Assembly: GCA_964459445.1 (NCBI GenBank)
Contig: CAYWMP010000011.1
Location: 1 to 59,240 of the forward strand
Reading direction: 5' to 3'
Origin: CAYWMP01 sp964459445
GTDB lineage: Bacteria; Desulfobacterota; DSM-4660; Desulfatiglandales; HGW-15
Length of the DNA stretch: 59,240 bases
A program made the translations under genes and the position numbers. Of the stretch, positions 53,908-59,240 are shown in pieces. The notes under the pieces were generated by a model. That model had not been told where the DNA came from, ran no database searches, and saw nothing but the letters and a program-made list of their open reading frames with translations. Position 1 is the stretch's first letter. Each line of letters begins with the position of its first letter.

Positions 53908-55827
53908 TTAAAAGAAATTTTCGATATCCGAGAGTTCATGGGTTATCGGTATGTTCGGGAGGCTGTCAAAAAAGAATCGGCCATATCTGCTGTTTAGGAT
54001 TCTGGTGTCCAGGATCGAGAGTATTCCACGGTCCGAGGCATTTCTAATGAGTCTGCCCAATCCCTGCTTTAGAGATATAATCGCTGAAGGAAGCTGGTAC
54101 TCCATGAAGGGATTTCCTCTCCTCTCACGGATGGATTCAATACGGCCTGCCACCAGGGGATCGCCTGGAGAATCAAAGGGGAGCTTGTCAATAATAAGGC
54201 AGCTAAGGGATTCACCTGGAACATCGACGCCTTGCCAAAAAGATCCGGTGGCCATAAGCACGGAATCGGTTTCCTTCCTGAAACGATCCAGCAACAGGGA
54301 CTTCGGGGCGTCCCCTTGCTTGTAAATCCTGTATGGTGTGGCATCGACAAGTTCTTGATAGACAGTGTTGAGATTGTAATAACTTGTGAACAACACCAGA
54401 GCCCTCCCCTTTGTTTTCACTATGATCTCAGAAATGCGCGCTGTGATCCTGGCGGTGAACATCGAATCATTGGGCGTTGGGAGATCCTTTGGAATATACA
54501 TCAGGGTTTGGTTTTCAAAATCGAAGTGGGAAGGACAAATACCGTCATGGGCCTCGGAAGGAATTCCCAATCTTGATCTGAAATAGTCAAAATTACCGTT
54601 GGTCGAGAGGGTGGCGGAGGTAAAGATTACGGACCCTATATTTTGATAAAGTTGTTGATCCATAATTTCAGAAACATCCAGAGGAGAGGCATAAAGAATA
54701 ACACTCCTTTTTCTTTTCTCGTACCAGTTAAACCAATTGGAATCCTCATAAGTTAAGACCCTTTCGAACCGTTCATTTAATTCTTTGGCCCTGTTCATGA
54801 AAGCTTGAAGGTCAGGTTCCTCCAAAGCCTTCAGTTCAGTTGCATCCCGGATGGATTCCAATCCCTGCCGAATATTGCGTGCCGGCCCCCGATGGATTGT
54901 CCTAAGGGTTTCATCATCAAGTCGCCCTTTTTCAGGTGCGCTCATGAAAAAATCCCAAAGATGCTCAACGCCGGTTCTGATGAAATCGAGGTAACCCTCT
55001 ATTTTTCTTCTCTTTGCCCGGCCCAGTCCATGATTCGCCTTCGATAAATCCGTGGCAAGTTCCAATAATTGTTTGTTGCTGACGCTTTCACCAAAGTAGG
55101 TGGTCGCTATTTCTTCAATGGCGTGGGCTTCATCAAAGACGATGGTTTGAAACCGTGGGATGATCTCCCCGAATCCTCCCTCCTTGACTTTTAGATCCGC
55201 AAAGAACAGGTGGTGGTTAACGATTATCAATCGGCTTCGGGTCGCACTCCTTCGAAGTTCATTGAGATAGCAGTCATCCCAATGCAGGCACCTCGTGCCC
55301 AGGCATTGGTCTGATGTAGAAGAAAGGTCCTCCCAAAGGGGATCGTTGTCGGGAAGCCAGGAGAGCTCTGCGCGATCCGCAAAATCAGTCATTCTCAACC
55401 ATTCTTCAATTCCTTTCTTGACCCTATTCTGGTCAGGTCTTAAGAGGGTCGGACTTGAGAAATATTGCCGGTATCTGTGCAAACAGAGATAGTTCGTTCT
55501 TCCCTTCATGAGTATGGCATCTATCTTTTTGCCTGACGCCTTCTCCAGAAGAGGAAGATCTTTAAAGAATATCTGTTCTTGAAGATTCTTGGTCCCGGTG
55601 GATATGACGCATTTCTTTTCACTTATCGAGAGAGGGACAAGGTAACCAAGGGTTTTCCCCGTTCCCGTGCCTGCTTCTATGACGGAAGGCCTCTTTTGTT
55701 GTATGGCATCTTGGATAAGTTTGGCCATACGGATTTGGGAAGGCCGGTACTCAAAATCGGGAAGGCATCGGGCAAGCCGACCGTCCGGCCCCAGGATGGA
55801 TTCGATGGGATCAGGAGTAGTGGGCAT
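53908..55827 (-). CDS. DinG/XPD-family Fe-S ATP-dependent DNA helicase
   Basis: 639 aa superfamily 2 helicase. Walker A EAGTGTGKT (51-59), DEAH 232-235, and four cysteines C115, C175, C180 and C186 between them forming the XPD/DinG Fe-S cluster. The C-terminal RecA domain shows ALVLFTSYYNLN, ATGSFWQGVDVPGE and QGLGRLIRN (motif VI Q-x-x-G-R-x-x-R). 5'-3' unwinding of damaged or R-loop-containing DNA is the usual role. No exonuclease domain is fused. Possibly part of the SOS response, but no operator was recognised here. Confidence 0.92.
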   Translation of the reverse strand: MPTTPDPIESILGPDGRLARCLPDFEYRPSQIRMAKLIQDAIQQKRPSVIEAGTGTGKTLGYLVPLSISEKKCVISTGTKNLQEQIFFKDLPLLEKASGKKIDAILMKGRTNYLCLHRYRQYFSSPTLLRPDQNRVKKGIEEWLRMTDFADRAELSWLPDNDPLWEDLSSTSDQCLGTRCLHWDDCYLNELRRSATRSRLIIVNHHLFFADLKVKEGGFGEIIPRFQTIVFDEAHAIEEIATTYFGESVSNKQLLELATDLSKANHGLGRAKRRKIEGYLDFIRTGVEHLWDFFMSAPEKGRLDDETLRTIHRGPARNIRQGLESIRDATELKALEEPDLQAFMNRAKELNERFERVLTYEDSNWFNWYEKRKRSVILYASPLDVSEIMDQQLYQNIGSVIFTSATLSTNGNFDYFRSRLGIPSEAHDGICPSHFDFENQTLMYIPKDLPTPNDSMFTARITARISEIIVKTKGRALVLFTSYYNLNTVYQELVDATPYRIYKQGDAPKSLLLDRFRKETDSVLMATGSFWQGVDVPGESLSCLIIDKLPFDSPGDPLVAGRIESIRERRGNPFMEYQLPSAIISLKQGLGRLIRNASDRGILSILDTRILNSRYGRFFFDSLPNIPITHELSDIENFF

Positions 55828-55964
55828 AGGAAGATAATAGATTTTCGAAGATATTCGGTCAATACATCAGAAAAAATCCGTTGATAGAAGCAGGGCAATA
55901 GAATAAATAAAAGGAGTCATAGCCAAAACAGAGAAGTTCACAATGTGATTAGGAGATCATCACT

Positions 55965-56633
55965 ATGCAGGTTCAAAATTGGATGAGTCCGGATGTGGTA
56001 ACGGTGGATGAGGCAACATCCATCATAAGGATTGCCAAACTTCTCAAGGATTACGGCATCAGTCATATCCCCGTCACCCGCGGGAAAAAACTGGTGGGTA
56101 TGATTACAGATCTGGATGTTCAAGAGGCTTCACCATCCAAGTCTACGACGCTCAAGGTGCATGAGCTCCATCATTTACTCGCAGAAACAAAAGCCAAGGA
56201 CATCCTGGATCCCAATCCAATTACCATCAGGCCGGATCAGACCATGGAAGTTGCAGCAGTAAAGATGCTTGAGCATAAAATCACCGGGATGCCTGTTGTC
56301 ACTGAAAAGGGGGACCTCGTTGGAATTATAGCCAAAGGCGATGTGTTCAGGGTGCTGATTTCAATTACCGGCATCTATCAGGGCGGCGTCCAATTTGCCT
56401 TCAATCTGGAGGATCGTGGGGGTTCCATCAAGGAAGTTGCCGATGTAATCAGAGAATACGACGGGCAGATCGTCAGTATACTTAGTACGCAGGATACGGC
56501 CGATGAGGGATACAGGCACACTTTCATAAGAATCGGAAAAATTTCAGAAGACAAACTTCGGAGGATGATCAAGAAGCTTGAAAAAGCATTCATGCTTCTT
56601 TATGTGATTAAAGACCCATTAAAAGAAATCTAG
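55965..56633 (+). CDS. CBS-pair plus ACT domain protein (AcuB-like)
   Basis: 222 aa. CBS 1 is about 1-55 (MSPDVVTVDEATSI, ISHIPVTRGKKLVGMITDLD) and CBS 2 about 75-135 (ITIRPDQTMEVAAVKMLEHK, GMPVVTEKGDLVGIIAKGD). The C-terminal ACT-like domain runs from about 143 (FAFNLEDRGGSIKEVADVI). An adenine-nucleotide and amino-acid sensing role is typical. AGGAGATC precedes the ATG. Its TAG stop is followed after three bases by copy 3 of the MITE-like repeat. Confidence 0.88.
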   Translation: MQVQNWMSPDVVTVDEATSIIRIAKLLKDYGISHIPVTRGKKLVGMITDLDVQEASPSKSTTLKVHELHHLLAETKAKDILDPNPITIRPDQTMEVAAVKMLEHKITGMPVVTEKGDLVGIIAKGDVFRVLISITGIYQGGVQFAFNLEDRGGSIKEVADVIREYDGQIVSILSTQDTADEGYRHTFIRIGKISEDKLRRMIKKLEKAFMLLYVIKDPLKEI

Positions 56634-56636
56634 CCA

Positions 56637-56838
56637 TAAGTCTGTCTGAAAACGCCCATCTGCCGTTCGAAGGGCTCACGGCCCTGAGCAAAGCCGAAGG
56701 GCTGCGTTACCCTCATCCCTCGCCTGCCGCGCCGTAGCCTCAGGCGAAGGCTGGTCACTGCGACGTACTTCTATGTACGCCTCATTCCTCGGGATTTCGT
56801 CCCGCCAGCGGCGGGATGAGCATTTTCAGGCAGCCTTT
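56637..56838 (+). repeat. MITE-like repeat, copy 3 (about 200 bp), just after the CBS-ACT gene
   Basis: Ends AAGTCTGTCTGAAAA and TTTTCAGGCAGCCTTTT are inverted. The interior shares AACGCCCATCTGCCGTTCGA, a GACGTACTTCTATGTACG hairpin and CTCATTCCTCGGGATTTCGT with the other copies. It is longer because of an extra 33-35-base GC-rich segment at about 56720-56754 (CGCCTGCCGCGCCGTAGCCT), itself an imperfect hairpin. Confidence 0.75.
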
Positions 56839-57129
56839 TGCGGTCAAGTTGTCAGACAGCATATTGGTAAATCAACTTGACCCAAATCTTGCCATGAGCG
56901 CAAGTCAGTGCTTTTTCCATAAATCTACTCGGATTTTTGTTCGTAGTCATCCATTTGACACACCGTCAAGCATCTCTCCAAAAGCCTGAATCAGCGCGTG
57001 GCCAAGCAGGATTTCGGTAGCATTTGCCGATATTTCTTACCACAGAGCGGGTTACACCTTTTAGAATAGAACCCAAAAATTGCCAATATTATTAATGAAT
57101 CAAAGGATTTAGACGATTTTTCGGAGGAT

Positions 57130-57145
57130 TGGCACAAAAAATGCT
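57130..57145 (+). promoter_or_regulatory. Sigma-54-type promoter
   Basis: TGGCAC (57130-57135), five bases, then ATGCT (57141-57145): the -24 GG and -12 GC are correctly spaced. It lies 57 bases upstream of the HTH gene start. The preceding 290 bases (56839-57129) hold no gene and could bind an enhancer protein, though no site was identified. Confidence 0.55.
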
Positions 57146-57201
57146 TAAAAATGGGGGAATAAAGACAGGAGTTAGATCGAAAAGGCAGAGGAAAGGATTT
57201 T

Positions 57202-57393
57202 ATGGAAAAGGAAATACTGACTATAGAGGAAGCTGCCGCCTACCTACAGATTGGAAGGAGGTCCCTTTACAAACTGGCCAAAGAAGGGAAGATCCCAGGA
57301 AAAAAGATCCTCAACAAATGGCGGTTTGAAAGGGAAAGCCTGAAGGCCTGGATTAGGGACGGGAACGGCAGGAGAAAAATTGTTCATTCTTAA
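57202..57393 (+). CDS. Excisionase-type helix-turn-helix protein
   Basis: 63 aa, nearly all a single MerR/excisionase-like winged HTH: ILTIEEAAAYLQIGRRSLYK, then LAKEGKIPGKKILNKWRFER and ESLKAWIRD. AAAGGATTTT precedes the ATG. Such proteins in chromosomes are often small regulators; no integrase is adjacent, so there is no reason to assign it to a prophage. A sigma-54-type promoter is directly upstream. Confidence 0.78.
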   Translation: MEKEILTIEEAAAYLQIGRRSLYKLAKEGKIPGKKILNKWRFERESLKAWIRDGNGRRKIVHS

Positions 57394-57440
57394 GGCTAAT
57401 GTTAGTCAAACCCATTACACACCACCCCGTCGGTTTGCCC

Positions 57441-57674
57441 TCATCGCCTTTCCCTAGGCGTTTTTTCACCAAATAATAGACAATTGATTCCAGAAGCATT
57501 CCGGACCATGAAGGCTGGAAGTGTTTTGCTTTTAAACCCCATTGCTTTACACCCGTGGGGGAACTGCTTGTCCCAAGTCACATAATAGTGCCTGCATGCA
57601 TGGCATTGGGTTGTCGGACTGTTTTTGGATAATCGCTTCTTTTCTGTCGGCATACCTTCACCATCTGATATCAT
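57441..57674 (-). CDS. Small conserved cysteine-containing protein, unknown function
   Basis: 77 aa with C24-x2-C27, C42 and C65, a plausible metal site. The stretch CHACRHYYVTWDKQFPHGCK followed by AMGFKSKTLP looks strongly conserved-type, and I have an impression of similar short proteins in Desulfobacterota, but no function. GAGGATATGA precedes ATG 57674; an internal ATG seven codons later is possible. Convergent with the HTH gene. Confidence 0.65.
   Translation of the reverse strand: MISDGEGMPTEKKRLSKNSPTTQCHACRHYYVTWDKQFPHGCKAMGFKSKTLPAFMVRNASGINCLLFGEKTPRERR
57445..57466 (+). terminator. Probable terminator after the HTH gene
   Basis: CGCCT-(6)-AGGCG followed by TTTTTT. The stem is short and overlaps the 3' end of the convergent small gene. 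Confidence 0.5.
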
Positions 57675-57806
57675 TCATATCCTCTTCAAAAACCATGCCC
57701 GCATACATGAGAGTTTTGAAACTGCCTCCTTAGCAAAGAAAGCAAAAAATCTGTACAAACCTCGCAAGCCCGAATAAGCTTCGATCATTTCCAGAGGTAA
57801 ATTCCG

Positions 57807-58508
57807 ATGCACGATATTATCTGGCCCAGGCTAATCAAAGGGACGTTGATTGAACGCTATCAACGCTTCAAGGCCGATGTGAAACTGCGGAACGGGCATG
57901 TTGTGACCGCCCTTTGCCCCAATACCGGGAGTATGAAAACCTGTTCTAAACCCGGAATGCCCGTGTTCCTCTCCCGTCATAACAAATCCACGAGGAAACT
58001 GAAATACACGTGGGAGATGATAGAAATGCCGACATCTCTAGTGGGCATCAATACCATGATCCCGAATATACTGGTGAAAACGTCGATAAGGTTGGGAAAG
58101 ATCAAAGAATTAACCGGTTACGCATCGATTCGTTCCGAGGTCGAGTACGGCAGGAACTCGCGCATTGATCTCCTTCTCGAGAGGAGCGATGAGAAGTGTT
58201 TTGTGGAAGTCAAAAACTGTACTCAAGTTGAGGGCAAAATCGCCTATTTCCCGGATGCGGTCACCACCAGGGGACTCAAACACCTTGTGGAACTAGACAG
58301 AGAAATTCAGGGGGGAAATCGGGCGATCATGTTTTATCTTGTACAGCGCATGGACGCAAAAGGCTTCAGCCCTGCTCATCACATCGATGCGGCCTACGGA
58401 AGAGAATTGAAACGGGGATTCGGGCGTGGTATAGAGGTACTGGTATATGACGTGAGTATTGATTTGGAAGGCATTTCGATAAGAAGGCCCTTGCCCTTTG
58501 AAATTTGA
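57807..58508 (+). CDS. sfsA: SfsA family DNA/RNA nuclease-like protein
   Basis: 233 aa. Conserved features: RFKADVKLRNG near the N-terminus, CPNTGSMKTCSKPGMPVFLS, and the nuclease-like core SEVEYGRNSRIDLLLE ... CFVEVKNCTQVEG ... YFPDAVTTRGLKHL, which carries the D ... E-x-K signature. SfsA was named for maltose-gene stimulation in E. coli and has an N-terminal OB-like DNA-binding part. Full length. Confidence 0.93.
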   Translation: MHDIIWPRLIKGTLIERYQRFKADVKLRNGHVVTALCPNTGSMKTCSKPGMPVFLSRHNKSTRKLKYTWEMIEMPTSLVGINTMIPNILVKTSIRLGKIKELTGYASIRSEVEYGRNSRIDLLLERSDEKCFVEVKNCTQVEGKIAYFPDAVTTRGLKHLVELDREIQGGNRAIMFYLVQRMDAKGFSPAHHIDAAYGRELKRGFGRGIEVLVYDVSIDLEGISIRRPLPFEI

Positions 58509-58565
58509 AGGATCGAGACCTTTGCAAATAGATTATTTTTGAGGCGGTAAAGAAAGGAGATCCAA

Positions 58566-58820
58566 ATGGATGATGATTCTGTGACAATGTACAGCCTAAG
58601 CACATGCAGCCATTGCAGATCCACCAAGAAGTTTCTGGGGGAGTGCGGCGTGAAATATGAGTTCACGGATGTTGATTTGCTCGAAGGCGATGAAAGAAGG
58701 GCTATCCTGGAGGATGTAAAGAAATTCAATCCACGGTGCTCCTTCCCCACCATCGTCATCGGAGAAAAGGTTATCGTGGGTTATAAGGAGGAAGAAATCA
58801 AGGAGGCCCTGGGATTATGA
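58566..58820 (+). CDS. Glutaredoxin family protein
   Basis: 84 aa thioredoxin fold. Redox centre C14-S-H-C17 (STCSHC), cis-proline region CSFPTIVIGEKVIVG and a C-terminal helix. AAAGGAGATCC precedes the ATG. Its TGA overlaps the ATG of the next gene (ATGA), so it is coupled to an FTR-like Fe-S reductase, its likely electron donor. Confidence 0.88.
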   Translation: MDDDSVTMYSLSTCSHCRSTKKFLGECGVKYEFTDVDLLEGDERRAILEDVKKFNPRCSFPTIVIGEKVIVGYKEEEIKEALGL

Positions 58821-59155
58821 TGGAAGAAGTGGAGAAACTCTATGAGATGCTGAAGAAGGTTCAGGAGCCCAAGGGTTACTATTTCAATGAAGACAAACAA
58901 AGGACCTTTGAACTCCTCGAGGCCCTTCTCATCAACAAAAAACGATATGGGTATATGGGGTGTCCCTGTCGATTACTTGGCGGTGACCGGGAAAAGGACA
59001 AAGATGTCATCTGTCCCTGCATATACAGGGTGCCCGACGTAGAGGAATACGGAAGTTGCTACTGTAATCTATATGTATCAAAAGCGTGGAATGAGGGATC
59101 GATTCCCCGCGACTATGTCCCTGAGAGGAGGCCACCGGAGAAAATGTTCCTTTAG
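58817..59155 (+). CDS. Ferredoxin-thioredoxin reductase catalytic-chain-like protein
   Basis: 112 aa. Three C-x-C pairs: C49-P-C51, C66-P-C68 and C81-Y-C83. Plant/cyanobacterial FTR beta has CPC-x16-CPC-x8-CxC; here the spacings are 14 and 12. The set would bind a 4Fe-4S cluster next to a redox-active disulfide and pass ferredoxin electrons to the adjacent glutaredoxin-like protein (inferred from the 4-base gene overlap). No FTR variable chain is visible. The remaining 85 bases to the window end show only a weak AGGAAAG / CTTTCCT dyad. Confidence 0.85.
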   Translation: MMEEVEKLYEMLKKVQEPKGYYFNEDKQRTFELLEALLINKKRYGYMGCPCRLLGGDREKDKDVICPCIYRVPDVEEYGSCYCNLYVSKAWNEGSIPRDYVPERRPPEKMFL

Positions 59156-59240
59156 GCGGGGAAAAAAGGAACAGGAAAGCAATTCGTCTAGCCTGACTTT
59201 CCTATTTATAGTCACGTCAGTCAACGCTTTCCAATTTAAC

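Noticed and set aside
1..59240. CRISPR arrays, tRNA or rRNA genes
   Set aside because: No regularly spaced direct repeats and no cloverleaf or rRNA-like segment was noticed on either strand; this was by eye, so a short tRNA could be missed.

Overview
The window looks like a draft or metagenome-derived contig from an anaerobic, Gram-negative bacterium, most likely a member of the Desulfobacterota (former Deltaproteobacteria). This is inferred from gene content: anaerobic-type cobalamin genes (cbiD, cbiET, cbiC, cbiA, cbiP), a ferredoxin-thioredoxin-reductase-like Fe-S protein, a B12-binding radical SAM protein, a GxxExxY protein flanked by repeats, a sigma-54-type promoter and a lexA-imuB-dnaE2 mutagenesis cassette. 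There are no rRNA or tRNA genes to fix the taxonomy. A run of exactly 100 N (36168-36267) marks a scaffold join, and two otherwise normal genes carry single-base frameshifts, so some lesions may be assembly errors.

Layout. 1-6215 (all minus): a DNA-modification block of possible defence function, made of a MerR-like regulator, an 845-aa Eco57I-like N6-adenine methylase, a PIN nuclease, a short fragment of another methylase and a type III-like Mod methylase that runs off the left edge. 6329-12862 (minus): late corrin-ring steps of cobalamin synthesis. 13308-15820: Lon protease, with a MITE-like repeat against its stop codon. 16231-18250: acyltransferase and cytidylate-kinase-like/BON protein. 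18385-20456: Tm-1-like protein (frameshifted) and PEP-hydrolase-like TIM barrel. 20508-21204: a vapBC toxin-antitoxin pair with a clear promoter and operator. 21310-22877: a small membrane protein and a secreted DUF1566 protein.

23008-31916 (minus) is one long catabolic operon: a glutamine-synthetase-like ligase, an amidohydrolase (together resembling the two halves of FluG), an M20 peptidase (frameshifted) and a complete Liv-type ABC transporter. I infer uptake and gamma-glutamyl or amide turnover of a nitrogenous compound. 32235-35767: a DUF374 acyltransferase, a two-domain SagB-type oxidoreductase and a divergent crotonase-family protein.

36029-41947 (plus) is an SOS mutagenesis cassette: LexA, a Y-family polymerase homologue that has lost its catalytic carboxylates but keeps a beta-clamp motif (ImuB-like), a GxxExxY gene inserted between inverted repeats, and DnaE2. 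No imuA is visible. 42038-50007 holds a radical SAM/B12 protein, an HMG-CoA-lyase-like enzyme, small cysteine-rich and membrane proteins, a truncated metallophosphoesterase, a uracil-DNA-glycosylase-like protein, a PolX-type helix-hairpin-helix protein and an MscS channel. 50061-59155 is mainly housekeeping: M16 peptidase, NUDIX, DinG-like helicase, CBS-ACT protein, a sigma-54-preceded HTH protein, SfsA, and a glutaredoxin/FTR-like redox pair.

Three copies of one MITE-like repeat (13308, 35766, 56637) each sit against the 3' end of a gene in the same relative orientation. This repeat, the methylase/PIN block, the inactive-ImuB cassette and the split FluG-like operon are the most interesting items.
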